Source of the DNA: Crotophaga sulcirostris | Lineage: Eukaryota; Chordata; Aves; Cuculiformes; Crotophagidae | Direction of reading: 5' to 3' | NCBI GenBank assembly: GCA_013397455.1 | Contig: VYZB01000040.1 | Span: 182,296-246,295 of the forward strand | Length of the DNA stretch: 64,000 nt | Shown: positions 24,464-37,231 of the stretch, in pieces | Layout of the letters: every line of letters begins with the position of its first letter | Position numbering within the stretch: position 1 is the first letter of the stretch | Translations under genes and position numbers: made by a program | The notes under the pieces: model-generated | Told to the model about the DNA's origin: nothing | Databases searched by the model: none | What the model saw: the letters and a program-made list of their open reading frames with translations, nothing else

Positions 24464-26140
24464 TTCAAAGTTCAACAGTATGACTCAATTTTATTCTTAG
24501 TGATTACTTATTTGCTCCTTCAGTTTTTCACACCCCAAACACACCGAAGACTGTTTACCTGGTTTCACAAATTGCAAATGCTGTTTCAAAACCATATTTG
24601 GCTCTACCAGATGTGAATATGATGGTATAGTTGTCAGTGTAAATACTGATACAGGTGTTCTCCACCGTGAGGGTCAACACTCGGGCACCTATGGCACTGT
24701 ACACTCTTTATACTGTGAGTATATTCGTGCAGCTCTGCTGGTTTTCCAAGTCATTAGAAATATGTGGACGCATGGGTAGAATACCAAGCTCAGATTAACG
24801 AAGCCTCAGAGGCAATATACATCACATTTAGCACTCAATGCAACCTTAAAGAATCCACACAACTTTTGGGTTGAGATCAGCTCTAGCCCCACCAACTCGG
24901 TGTACCAACAAAATCAGATCACATCTTTTTGTCATTGCCCATGTAGAGAAAAACTCTGGATGTGCAGGTACACCCTTCTAATGCTAGGCAGAAGCCTAAA
25001 AGTGAGTGTAGAAGTGTGCTTTACCATTGCTTTATAGCATTTTTTTACCAACAGAACTATTTCAAGTATTTTAACATTGATATGAGGTCTGATTTTTTTT
25101 CCCAGATTTTCAGTATATCATCAAGTCACGTTGTGTCTATCAACCTTTCTCAACTTCTCTTCCAGTGCAGCATTCGGTACTTGGCAAGAAGATGTACTTT
25201 TCAAATCTTTTTTTATTGCCTTGAAAAATCAGCTAAGACATTTTCACTGTCAGCTGTTTATTTGTAGTATTTTCCTCTTTGTGCAACAGGCAGAACACAT
25301 CAAGTGAAGAGAAAGAATGTGAAAACCTAAGCAACAAAGAGACAAGACAAACCTTCAGTGGTGCTGCTTGATATTTACAATATAGAGAAGGATGTATAAA
25401 GTCTCTAGAAATATAAATAGCTAGTTTTCCATGAGTACTGTGTACTGTCCTGAAATTGTTTCAGCATTTGCTTTAGATAATTAAATAATATTGTCTCATT
25501 ATTAAATTTTGAAATACAATCCATTAAAAATTAATTTACTAGCCTATAGCAATGAAATCCTGTTATGCTGCTGCACTGAATAATAGAGACTCTGGCAAAA
25601 GCTAATTAATTAACAGTAAATGAACTTTCTCCAGTTACTGCTAAAAATTGATTAGCATTTAAGAAGGATCGCATAGAAGTCACTAATCCAAGATTTCCAC
25701 ATTCAAGAAGTACGTCCTTAGATAGACTACTAACATAAATAGCAAACCCAAAATGTTATCCTCTGGATAATAAAACTGACCTCCTTTTCTTTCATTAGGT
25801 CAGAACATCAAGTCAGGTGATTCATGGATTTAGAAGCAGCATTCAAGAAATGTATTCTTTATTTTATATTTATAGCTATGAATACCATTTCAAGGGGCAG
25901 TAGAATATCCTGTGGATCTATTTATGATCTTAGTGCAGAATTTACAGAAATGGTTTAAATGTACAGCTGTACCTGATCACCACAAATTAAAGATTGTGTT
26001 TCAAAAGTTTGTTTTACAGCAATCTGCTAAATTTTATTAATTGATCACTATTAGATATTAACAAATCAGTGGATTTGAAAGGATTTTCTGTGTAAATGTA
26101 ATTCAATACCCTTCATTTCTGATATTGTTGTTCTTTTTTT
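24464..26140. other. AT-rich DNA; candidate conserved block near 25.48-25.69 kb
   Basis: No gene is recognised. A 101-codon open frame at 24962-25267 (+) shows no domain. The part at 25470-25690 contains several TAATTA-type words, including AGCTAATTAATTAACAG near 25600, and is non-repetitive, so it may be conserved non-coding sequence. This is unverified. Confidence 0.4.
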
Positions 26141-26652
26141 AGCACTGAACCATGGGGGACGCCACTCGTGACCGACCTCCAACTGGATTTAACTGCATTT
26201 ACCACCACCCTTTGGGCCCGGCCAGCCAGCCAGTTTTTTACCCTGCAGAGGGTGTGCCTGTCCAGGCCAGTTTCTCGAGCGCAATATTGTGAGGAACAGT
26301 GTCAAAGGCTTTACCAAAGTCCAAATACACCACACCTACAGCCTTTCCCTCCTCCATTAACTGGATAACCCTGCCATAGAAGGAGATCAGGTTGGTCAGG
26401 CAGGATCTGCCTTTCATAAATCCATGTTGACTGGGCCTGATCACCTGGCTGTCCTGTATGTGCTGTGTGATGGCACTCAGGATGATCTGCTCCATGAACT
26501 TCCCCAGCACTGTCAGACTGACAGGCCTGTAGTTCCCTCCATCCTCCCTCCCACTCTTCTTGTAAATGGATGGAACATTTGCCAGTCTCCAGTCATGTGA
26601 CACTTCCCCAGTCAGCCAGGACTGCTGGTAGATGATGGAAACGGGTTTGCAC
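26141..26652 (-). mobile_element. Internal CR1 LINE fragment (reverse-transcriptase region)
   Basis: The minus strand encodes the central CR1 reverse transcriptase. Visible motifs are IIYQQSWLTGEV, NYRPVSLT, the AITQHIQDSQVIRPSQHGFM block and RT motif A, YLDFGKAFDTV (26331-26299, catalytic Asp present, Gly where Ser is usual). After a frame change, motif B-like SGVPHGS appears near 26170-26150. The copy ends before motif C (FADD). A roughly 10-bp deletion just after KLA, near 26270, shifts the frame and inactivates it. Unlike ordinary CR1 copies it lacks the 3' end, and it is joined to unrelated GC-rich sequence on the other side. Confidence 0.9.
26238..26652 (-). pseudogene. Broken CR1 reverse-transcriptase coding remnant
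   Basis: The frame is open through the RT fingers/palm region up to the frameshift. It continues 5' without a stop into the adjacent GC-rich segment, as far as a methionine at 26735. The joined frame is therefore a chance fusion, not a gene. Motif A is intact, motif C is absent, and no endonuclease domain is present. Confidence 0.8.
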
Positions 26653-26812
26653 ACAAAAGGGAAATAAATAAACATCCTGAAATCCTGGGTGCTCTGTGGA
26701 GACCTTCCCAACCCTGGCCTGGCTGAACCCCCCACGGTGGTGCCTGTGCCACGGGAGGCCCTGCCCCAGACCTTGCAGGAACCTCCCCAGGCAGCTGGCC
26801 CAGCTTCTATAA
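26653..26812. other. GC-rich segment of unknown origin next to a CR1 fragment
   Basis: About 160 bp, far more GC-rich than the surroundings, running from the end of CR1 homology to AGCTTCTATAAAATGC, where AT-rich DNA resumes abruptly. I do not recognise it as part of CR1 or an LTR. It could be the remainder of a co-inserted element, an untranslated exon fragment carried by retrotransposition, or a promoter-like island. Confidence 0.4.
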
Positions 26813-28021
26813 AATGCTATTTTCTAGTAACCACAGAACTATATTAACAGAAAATGATCTAAAAATTGTACAGGAGTGGTCTTATCACGGGTGACCTTCC
26901 TTCCTGGGAGCAGAGCTCGGTTTCTTTCTACAGGCAAACACAGCAGAAGCAAAACATAGCATGATCCGTAGCAGTTCTCAAGTTGATAAAGGTTTGAAAA
27001 ATCGTGACAGTGATAGAAAGTTAACATCATTGGTTCACAGGAAGCTGACATTTTTAAATCTCTCAGATTACTCCGTCATCCCTGTTTTAGGAGCTCTTGG
27101 ACAGTTATTGGTCTTTTAATCTTTACAATACACAATGAAAAACACATGTTGGAATCCTAGTTTCTGTATTTGTGCCAAAAACCATGACACTTTTTTCAGA
27201 TGTCAATGTGATTTCTTGAAACCAGACTTACTCAATACTCTATTCTCTTAATAAAAAATTATAGAAAAATATGGGGTTTTTTCTGATAAATAAGATTCAT
27301 GAGGTAACGTAAGGGTTCTGGTTTAGCCTATCAGAATTGCTTTTTATACCATGAAACTGAGAATATACACTGTGTGTCCTGGGTTGGAAATAATGCATAT
27401 GGGGTATTTCCTTAAGTGAGTAAACCCTGGGATAATATCAGAGACTGAGCAGATCATAACCATGCAAACTTGGTGCATTCTCAACACTGGTGGTTCACAA
27501 GGTTCACAAGGATGATTCTTGGGGTGAATAATCTTCAGAACTACCCAAATGATTTTTTTGGTACTTTTCTGAAAGAAAAACTAGAGAGAATTAATATTTA
27601 TGCAATGTGAATGTGGACAACACCAGTGTCCAGCTCTGAGAAATTCTTGGCATGTAATCCCATTTGTTTATACAGACCAGACCATCCATGGACAAATGCA
27701 TACCTTTGTTTGCAGGACTGACTCTAATCCTAAAGAAAATAATTCAAAAAGTCTGTTTTTTAAGGTTAAATGGGCAAAAATTCCTCTCTGAAGTCAAAAG
27801 GAATTGTGATGATGAAAACATCAGGGACAGAGCTCAGTTTCTGCATTTAATATCAAGTGTCTTTCTCAAATCCTGTTACTGACTGGGGACACTGACTCTA
27901 GGGCAAGTCATTTCACAATTATTTTCAGAGCTTCTTTTTTATAACATTGTTTTGGCTTAGAAAAAAACAACCAGCTTCAGTCGCATTGTTTTTGCAGTTA
28001 TTACTGGACAATCACAAAGCA
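26813..28021. other. AT-rich DNA, nothing recognised
   Basis: Single-copy-looking sequence without repeat, RNA or exon signatures. At 27375 a TGTCCTGGGTTGG word resembles the start of some avian LTRs, but no LTR body follows. Confidence 0.45.
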
Positions 28022-28220
28022 AATATTAATCATATTAATGGCAGCGTACATCACTGAAATGTTAACCTTCAAACCAATAACTCACATTCAATGGATCATT
28101 TCAGTACAAGCTTTTGAATTTGAAATGACCTTTCCCTGTCTGAGAAAAATTGACACTGTCCCATTTAAGTCACAGTTTGTCAGCCTAGATGGTCACACAC
28201 AATCAGTCAATGCAATTTAG
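28022..28220. promoter_or_regulatory. Candidate conserved non-coding block
   Basis: This is non-repetitive sequence with TATTAATCATATTAATGGC at its start (a tandem of two ATTAAT words) and TCAGTCAATGCAATTTAG at its end. Base composition is balanced, with no low-complexity decay. A 60-codon open frame crosses it (28038-28220, +) but shows no domain. Conservation is suspected from texture only. Confidence 0.25.
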
Positions 28221-31200
28221 ACTGGCATCTATAAAGGCAAAAAACATAGGTCCCACAGGAGTTCAAACAAAAGCACAGAAATACAATCAGGGTAGTGTGG
28301 GCAAAGGCATAACATTTGAAATAGGAGTATACAGCTGAAATGAAGATGACATACACAAACAGACAAAAGTTTGCTGGTAAAACTTTTAAGATTTTTTTTA
28401 AAGAGACAGAGATAAAAAAAATTGCTCCTATTTTCCTTGGGACTCACTTCACTGGGCTGAAGACAGAGAGGATGGACATACACTAAACCATCTGAACACA
28501 ATTTTCCACTTATCTCTAGGAATTGGACAAATGGTTCCAGGATTTGAAGTTGTTTTGCTGTCATTGGGTTTTTGGATATACTCCCATAGAGCCTTTTGTT
28601 GTTTGTGACACAGAACAATGATGAAAACAGGAAGGATATTGCACAGCCCCTGAAATGGTGAATTATTTTTTTATATAGCTCCCCATAGCCTAAGCTATGA
28701 GTCTATGAGAGTCACTTTTATCAAAATCTCAACAAGAACTATCCAAGCAAAGAACAGCGAAAAGGCAAAGAAAAAGAATTTAGCTACTTAAATTTGGATT
28801 TGTTGTATGTCTTACATTAACTTTTTGTGACCCATTCACTTTGGACCTGATCATGATTTACATTATCCACATGCAGGATGTTTGACTGAGGATAGGACCT
28901 CAGACAAAGAACATTTTATGTTTGCAGATTTAATCCATTTGAATGGTGCTTGCTTTGTGATAAAAATTATCAGGATTTTGTTCCTCTTCCACACAACTAG
29001 GCTTTGATCTTACCCTGTAATTATCATTGCTAATAATGAAAGATATGTAAATGTTTCAAGTGTTCACCATTCTAGTAATTTTCAGGGAGTGAAATGATGG
29101 AGGATATGGGTATGGAGATGATTTGCAACAGCAGTAAGAAGAGAAAAAAAAAGAAAAAAAAAGAATCTTTCTTCCATATACATTTAGGATTTTAGTCAGT
29201 GCCTTCAAATCACTGTAGAATAAATTTAAAAAAGAAAATGGAGCAACTTAGATGAATTTTCACCTATTATTGCAAGAGTTTTAAAAAAATGCCTTTATAT
29301 AAATAAAAGTCACCAAGTCTTCCTCACACAAAATAGAACCATTTTGATCTGAACTTTGTGGAAGTGTAATACTCTGGTGTGGATGCTGGAAAACTTGATC
29401 TCAGGTCTTGAGACAATTTTCTCTGTGTTCACGTATGACTTTCAGTGTTGGGTGAGAGAAAAGAGCACCATGATACAGATGGTCTCTCTGTCCGATAGAT
29501 AAACAATATATGAAACAAGGAGGTGGTAAATTGAGGACACAAATAACTTCTGGCTATGGTTAGTTTGTGCTTGCTTTTAATTACCTCAGCACTGCTTCTG
29601 GACTACCTAAGGAAAAGTATTGCCTTGAGCCCATGGCATGAGTTTTCACATCAAAAACTTGGTCACTGCTGATCCAAACTTATTTATAGATAAAAAAGGA
29701 GACCCACCTAAACTATGAACAAAAATAAAAGTATAAGAGCATGCAACCTATTGTTCTGACTTCTGAAAGGAAAAAATGGAGGACAAGTCCATTGGAAATG
29801 TCATTATATTATATTTCTTTCTGACTTCTTTAAGCACTGCAGCTTTTCACAAATGCTGTGTCAGTGTTCTTACAGCGTTGTTGATTCTCCTCATTTCCCT
29901 GTTCTGACCTGTTTGCCATACTTGCTGGTGATCCTAGGAGATCAGGTTGGCAGCTCAGTCAGGCTCTTTCAAAGCTTTATTTCTATGAAAGGAAAAATTT
30001 TTATCCTAGATCCATCTATGTCAAGCCTAGCAGCTATCCAGGTGTTCACCTCAGAGCCTGCTGTACTATACAAGCCAAAGAATTTCATTGCATCTCGTGG
30101 TTGAACTGACTTGTCCTTTTAAACCTGTTCCCAGAAGCTGAGTAACAAGCAAGAGACTAGTTCTGTTCCTTGGGCTGTTTTTTGGTTTTTGTCCTGAGAC
30201 AATATTATCTGTGAAAAAAAAAAAGAGAGATGTTTTCTAAAAAAAAACATGGTGAGTTATCATACTCATTAGGTTAGAGAAAGAAAAAAAAGACAAAAAA
30301 GGAAGAGGAAACCTGCTGTCTGCTAACATTACACTGGAACCATTAATTGTAGCATACTGCTTCTTACTGTTGGTGGTTGTTCTACTTTTAGGGTAAAAAG
30401 AAGAACCTGAAACTTCTTTGTAGAAGCTATTACTTTCTTCTGCTGCTTGTTTTACCCAAATGAATAATTAATTTGAAATGAAAAAAAGCCTTAACTAGCA
30501 CTCTGACTGTTCTGTATCTCCACAGACTGTACTTTTCTTAAGGTTTCCAAATGTGATCTACCTTCTATGAAATCCATCCACATCTCACACTCAAACTTGT
30601 ACAAAAAACATCTATAGTATCCTGCTTGGCAATAACCAAGCATCAGGGTTGTAGCAAGGTGAAGTTCAAGAGGAAACTACATATCTTAGTATAGTTGTTA
30701 AAGTCAACAATATCTTCTCCAAATAAGCAAAAAATCTTTCCATTTAGCAGAGGGAGATGTAGAGCTATGATTCTACTGTAGTGCAAAGTTCATATAAAAA
30801 GGAGACCTTGTTCTGAACAGCTCTCTACATTCCTAAAGCATATTTAAGCTAAATGATGAAGTGATTTCAGGGAGCAAAAATGATAGACAATATGATGTTG
30901 CAGAACACAAATCACCTTCAGATAACAAACTCCTACAGAAAAGGGAGGATTAGATTATAACTTATATTAAATTAGATCAAAGGAGTTATTCTTTGTTTGT
31001 GCTCTAATAAGACAGAGAAGTCTCAGGTTCTATTTTTTATAAAACTTTCATTAAATCAAAAAACTGCAATTTATCATCTTACACAGAAATATAATTTCCT
31101 GATGAAGTTTTGACCTTTAAATTCCAATACTTTTTTTTCCTATATTTTGTTCTCATTTGCTCTACAGTAATAAGATTATTGTATTACAAGCATGGTACTA

Positions 31201-34200
31201 ATCAGGATGTTTTTGGTTGGTTGGTTACGTGTGATCATTACATAAAATTTTAGAGTATGATCAATTCTGCACAATAACTCTCTCCCCTTGTTGTGGGAGA
31301 CTGCTTGGGCATCCTCCGACTTCAATACTGGAAACTCAAAGAGAATAAGGGAAAAACAAACAAAACTATGAATAGTGTATTTTCTCTACTCTTTGAAGGA
31401 AAACAAAAGATATCTTTTTGAAACAAATAATCTCCAGTGTTTTGGTTTTACCTTTGGCCCTCAAAAGTAGAGCACTGGAGAAACAACTTTCGTAAAGCAG
31501 AGTCTAAGAACACACAGAGTCAGCGTAGTCTCATCAGAGACTACCATCACACATTGCTGAAAAGACAGGACATGTTTACAACAAATGATATTATTATTTG
31601 AAGTCAAATAAGAAAATTTACTTCTCTTGACAGGGTTTGGAGGATGCTTATTTAATTCACTCTTGATGTTTTCATATCTGTCATAACTTAAAATGTTTAG
31701 ATTTTATACATAAGAAATAGTTACTGTGGCATGGCCTTAGACAGCTTCCACAAAAGGGTAGAAATACACTTGTATTTCTTACTGCTTACTGGGATTTATT
31801 TTAATTAACTTGTATTACTTGTGAGTCTTGGTCACTGTACAGTCAACAGGGAGAAAAAGTTACATCAAGAAAGTCATATCATCTTTTTCTTAGAGTTCAA
31901 TACGTTCCAAGAAACTTTTAGAAAACTCTATTAATACGCCATCAATACAGTGTAAAGATAGCCTACTAAAATGTTATTGCTTATTCTGCTTCTTACTTAT
32001 TCTTCTGAGCAGCCCAAAACTATCATTCTGGAAAACAATGCTTCCCAGCAGTCCACAGCAATCACCTACAACATCAGAAACTCAATCTCTTTGGGTGGGT
32101 AAACTCCTGCCGGTGACCATTGTCCTCTCATGTAGTCAACATTCTTTTATTTGAGCTACTAGTAAAACAAAGATTTTGTTATGCTATTCAAGGGGAAAAG
32201 ACAGAGGCTTACAAAAAAACTCAGATGTGATCCCGTGGTTGTATGCTGCAGTGGGGAGCAATTCACTACAATCAGTGTGCACAAATGAATGTTCCCAGTC
32301 TTCACCTGTGAAATGAGTGATGTTACATTCTGTCAGGGACATTAAGTAACTGCGTACAATGCCAAGGAATAGTTTTTCTTTTCCTGGAGCATGTCTGAGT
32401 GCAAGCTTGTGGAGGTTGTCCCCCTCTATGCCTATTCTGTGATAGCGCCTTCATCTATTCCAAAATTTATTCTAAGAGACATCTTGTCAGCATGGCTTGT
32501 GAGGAGCAACCCTCAGACCACAGCAAATGGCAGGATACAAAACCAATGAGGCATTTAAGATACAGCAAATCTGACCTTGAGGTCCTTGTATCTGAAAAGT
32601 TTCCAGTGCTAATCTGCTCATTTATTTGCCATTGTGAGAGTCACATTTTTGTCTGCACTCATTAGTATTGAGCCATAATTACAAGCCTCAAAGCAAGAGG
32701 ACAACTTTTCAGCAGAAGTCCTTAGATATTATAATCCACAGCACAAAAATGCCTAAAATTTATATATAAAACTGTTTAATGGAGTTTGAAGGACGGCAGA
32801 TTCTCTGAAGTCAATCACTTAATATGATATGGGGTCTCAAAGCCAGAAATTGCCTCACGCATTTAAATACTTCAGTTGAATATATTTTAACTAATCATTC
32901 TCAAAATCAAAGTCTCCTTTACTGACCATACTATTAACTAATTCCAGGATTTTTTCTTTCTCTTCTACTGAAACCGGGCCAGTGTATATCAAGACATAAA
33001 AACCCAACAAACCTTCAAAAAAGGGATTCTGACCTTGACTTCAAGCACAAGAGTAAAAAGAAACTTTTCTTGAAATATGAACCCTAGATTCTGTTTCCTC
33101 AGCTTTTTAAGCAATATATATTAAAATAGTCATTGGTTTTAGAAATAGAAGCGATCTAAGAATCAAAATTCTAATTCCTTTAACTGCAGCTAAGTGCTAA
33201 CATTGCCACAGTAAAAACTGGTTCACTCTTGTTTGGTTTTCTTCTGGGTTCCTGAATTTAACCCCGTAATTTCAGTGCTTTAGATTCATACCACACAAGG
33301 GCAGGATCAGTTCCTCCCTACCTTAGAGCCAACTTTCTTGTCATTAGTTTCTTATAAAAGAGACTTCCAGCAGCAGTTTTTGACGCAGCATTGTTCAGTG
33401 CAAGTGAATAAGACATATTCTAAATACTCCTAGCACATTACGGTTCCTTCAGATGTGTAGACAAAGAGTAATTACTCTTTTTTTACATCGTAAATAGAGA
33501 TTGGAAGGAGAAAGATGCTTAGACACCTGGTTTACCAAAGATGGCATTTTAGTAAGTCCAAGAAATACCACCTGAAGTTGTAGGTGCTGCCAGTGTTGTT
33601 AGTTAGGATATTCCTGAACCATTCTTTTAGCTTAGACTTCTGTCCTTTATCAAAAGTGTATCTCAGGTATTCAAGTGCTCTGCTCAATGTATGCCAGACT
33701 GATATTTATTCAGATAAGGAACCAACATTCACTACCAGATGATTCTTATGACCCATCAGCTTCTCAGGCAGACTCACTGACAAGGACGGACAACAGGGAA
33801 TCTACATTCACTAGCTTTTCCACAAGCTTTTCACAAATCAAGACATACAAGATGCTACCATTTTTCCAGAGATGGAAAGCAGAAAATCACATCCACAACC
33901 TGCAGAAGTTCCACAGAAGGCTTGAGGCTTCTTGTCTTACAAGCTGACTAACAGACTAACACTGGAATTTTCCAGGTTGTTGTCTACATAGCCAGGAAAT
34001 AATTTACAATGGAAGTTTAGTTGTGAAAAGGCAGTTGTTTATTCAACTAGATACAGCAGGAATGACCAATGAATTAGATTGTGAAAAAGGAAACATGGTT
34101 GAAGGCATCTCAGGGATACCTTTGAGTGCAATGATTTGAATGAAATTTTTTAGCTGAAGATTTTAAACAAGGAGTTTAAAAATAGTCAGTATGAGTCCAA

Positions 34201-34470
34201 AAAAGAAAAATGATGCTGAACAGAGACAATATTATGGGCTACTTTAAAATTGCAGCGCGTCTTTCAGTTCTACTGAGCATCATGTGTAGAGTCTCTGTCA
34301 CAGAATGCTCACTTATGCATGACAGTCCAATAAATTCAGTGACTGCTGTTGTTACAGTAATGAAACTCCAGAGCTTTTTCATATTAGAGGTCCAGATCTG
34401 GAGGGTCCCTTGGGTCTAGAATTTAGGAAGTCTCTAGGAGGGGGCATCACCTAGGGAAAAGACAGTATTC
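28221..34470. other. Long AT-rich stretch without genes
   Basis: No exons or repeat families are recognised over 6 kb. An A-rich tract lies at 29138-29165, with others near 30210-30303. Two parts look less degenerate and could be conserved non-coding sequence: 28840-29060 (with CTGTAATTATCATTGCTAAT near 29015) and 32590-32700 (with CTCATTTATTTGCCATTGTG near 32618). A 129-codon open frame (28229-28618, -) and an 88-codon one (32399-32665, +) have no recognisable features. Confidence 0.45.
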
Positions 34471-34777
34471 AGTGAGGTGTGTTTTGGTCTCCTCTCCCAA
34501 GTAACAAGTGACAGGATGAGAGGAAATGGCCTCAAGCTGTACCAGGGGAGGTTTAGGCTAGATATTAGGAAATGCTACTTCGTGGAAAGGGCTGTCAAGC
34601 ACTAGAACAGGCTGCCCAGGGAAGTGGTGGAGTCACCATCCCTGGAGGCATTTAAAATATGTGTAGATATGGCACTTAGGGACACAGTTTAGTGGTGAAC
34701 TTGGCAGTGTTAGGTTTATGGTTGTCTCCGTGCTCTTAAAGATCTTTTCCATATTAAACAAATCTGTGATTCTGTAA
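34471..34777 (+). mobile_element. CR1 LINE 3' end
   Basis: Sense-strand CR1 with TCTCCTCTCCCAAGTAACAA, GGCCTCAAGCTGTACCAGGG, GAAGTGGTGGAGTCACCATC and CTTGGCAGTGTTAGG, ending at a decayed tail TCTGTGATTCTGTAAAG at about 34777. The coding part is broken by stops. It is a third CR1 subfamily in the window, judged by its 3' UTR. Confidence 0.93.
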
Positions 34778-36641
34778 AGCATCAACAGCTTCCAAGAACA
34801 GCGACAATTTACAAGCTAACTTATCAAGAGACATTCTGAACTAGACCACAAAGGGAACTACAGTGACTTACAGTCTTTGATTTACCCATCTTTACCACAC
34901 GGGTCATGTGTCAGAGAGCTCACAACAGAAAGATAAAATTCCACCTCATTATGAAATAATCTGTTTACATCTGAGAGCTTTTCAGAAGTGGGATTTAGAA
35001 ATTCACATCAGCTGAAGTCAGACTTCTCAGTCTTCTGAGCTCCTTTAGTTACTCTGAAACATAACTAATTAGAACAAGGTATTTTTGAGGATTTCTTGTA
35101 AGAGAAAAATCCTTCATTATAATATCAGTTATATAGAACAGAGGATGAGCAACGCTGACGAATCTTCATCCTTGCAGATTAATAAAATTTCTCTGGGTAA
35201 AATCCTAAATAGTCTGGTGTCCACATAAGTATGTGTTTCCTGTATATTTATATATAAACATACCAATTAGAAAATAAATGTAAATATATACGAAATTTCA
35301 AGTACATTTTGAAACTTTCTTACTTCATAGATACCCTCTGCAAAATATGTAAGGCATCAGCCTTAGAAGGGAATGGCACTATAAATTTTTATTAGATGGA
35401 TCAGAAATGTTTTCATGCTGTGGGCAGTGTCGGTTTATAAGAAGTACAGATTACTATCTGCTATAACAAGGAACATTAACTATGATTAATGAGATGACTT
35501 TGAAAGTCAGATCGACTCTACAACATAATCTTCTGTCCTCTAAGGCAATTTTAAAAGAAAATTTAAATATTTAAATAGGTAAGCAGTCTACTGAATCTGT
35601 TGCTGTCTGAATGTGTTCAGCAATTGCTTTTTAGACTTAAATTGAAAAAATAAGATCTAGTTGTCCAGTTACATTATGTGAACAGAAATGTAATATGTTC
35701 ATATAATTGCACATTGGGAAAACTGAGGTTTGGTAAAAACACTTATGATTTTGTTAACTACATTTGAGCTAATATATATCTGAGGAAATTTAGGGCTGTG
35801 GTTCACTCTTTTATTAGAAAACAATGGGAGTGTCACTGAATATGTTCCTTTACAAAAAGGATTACTGACCTCATCATTAAAGCACAGCCCAAAGATCAAA
35901 CGAGCCTGGAAGGAACTGCACTTTTCATGAATGCAGAAAAAATTGCTATTCTACCAGAGCAGGTTAAAATGTCAGCACCATCCAGGACCATAAGGTTAGC
36001 TGACTTCACGTAGCTTAAATTCAAAATGGACTGATGCGAAGGTGTCAATCATGCTACTGGTTTAGGGTTTATAATGCTGTTTTCAAATATGACTTTTGGC
36101 ACTTTGATGTAACTCCTCAAAACTATTCAAGTGTCTAACTCTTCCTCAGAAATCTCAGTTGAATAGCCATTGTGTTAAACAGTCTCTGGTTTATAGTAGT
36201 TTACATTAAACTGTCACTGTATGAAATACTTGAGCTGTTCCCACAACAGTGGTTAGAACACTGTTGTCCTCACCTAAGGTATAGTCGTGCAAGCAAATAC
36301 ACTTCAGAGTCCACCCACATGCAGGGTTCATAAGGTAAGAGAAGAAGTCAACTGACCTGTACTATACTGTCAGTGAATGTTCTGATGCTTTAATTATATA
36401 TAGAAATATATAGATACATAGATGCATACATGAACATTATTGCTTTTAGCTCTGTTAGACAAGAAGATATGTATTATCTTTGTAGATGTGTATTACTGAA
36501 GTTGTAATAATTTGTGTGGAGTTCAGTGATCCAGTGAAAACTGATCTGTGTTCTGTGCTGACAATACACTGACTGTTTTCTGAGCTCATCTGCTAAGTAT
36601 TTCCTCATCTGCCATTTGCCTGAAGATCCTCAGTGGGTGGA
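34778..36641. other. AT-rich DNA with TA-rich simple sequence
   Basis: No gene is recognised. Short TATA-rich runs occur near 35240-35290 and 36395-36425. Confidence 0.5.
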
Positions 36642-36876
36642 ATATTAGGAAAAAAATATTAGGAAAAATTCTTCACTGAAAGGGTGATTGGCCATTGGAT
36701 TGAGCTGCCTGGGGAGGTGGTGGAGCCGCCATCCCTGTTTAAGAGGAGATTGGATGAGACACTTAGTGCCATGGTGTAGATGATGGGTTGGTGTTGGTGT
36801 TAGTGTTAGTGTTGGGTTGTAGGTTAGATCTGATGATCTCAAAGGTCGTTTCCAACCTTGTAATACTGTGATACTG
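36642..36876 (+). mobile_element. CR1 LINE 3' end, TACTGTGA-tail lineage
   Basis: Sense CR1 starting in ORF2 C-terminal sequence (ATATTAGGAAAAATTCTTCAC), then GTGATTGGCCATTGGATTGA, the 3' UTR with a short GGTGTTGGTGTTAGTGTTAG expansion near 36788, and AATACTGTGATACTG at the end. The first 14 bp are tandemly repeated (AATATTAGGAAAAA at 36641-36654 and 36655-36668). It is the same lineage as 12546-13106. Confidence 0.93.
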
Positions 36877-37144
36877 ATCTTATGAATAGATTTGCTATTG
36901 TGCAGTTCAGGATTTCAGGATCTTGGTTAAACTCTACTCACTTCTGCATTTTTCGTCTGCTCAGACAGTCAGAGATGTCTGAGTTGCCACCTTCTTAGAG
37001 ACTTAAACATAGTGCATCTTTGTATGTTTAGTGAGCTATAGGAACTATAACGTACCAGAACTGAAACAACAATGTCCTGCTCAGGTAGCTTCTAAGCAAT
37101 ATCTTGTTAAATTATGGTCCCTAAATGGTTTGAAATTATGTGTG

Positions 37145-37231
37145 TGTTAGTGTTGAGTTATAGGTTGGACCTGATGATCTCAAAGGTCCTTTCCAACCTT
37201 GTGGTACTGTGATACTGTGATACTGTGATAC
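37145..37231 (+). mobile_element. Very short CR1 3' terminus with three TACTGTGA units
   Basis: Only the last ~60 bp of the 3' UTR (GGTTGGACCTGATGATCTCA, TTTCCAACCTTG) and a clean tail of TACTGTGA repeats (37204-37231) remain. It has the same orientation as the copy 270 bp upstream. The clean octamer array suggests a fairly recent insertion or tail slippage. Confidence 0.92.

Noticed and set aside
27375..27420. TGTCCTGGGTTGG resembling an LTR start
   Set aside because: No LTR body or end follows.
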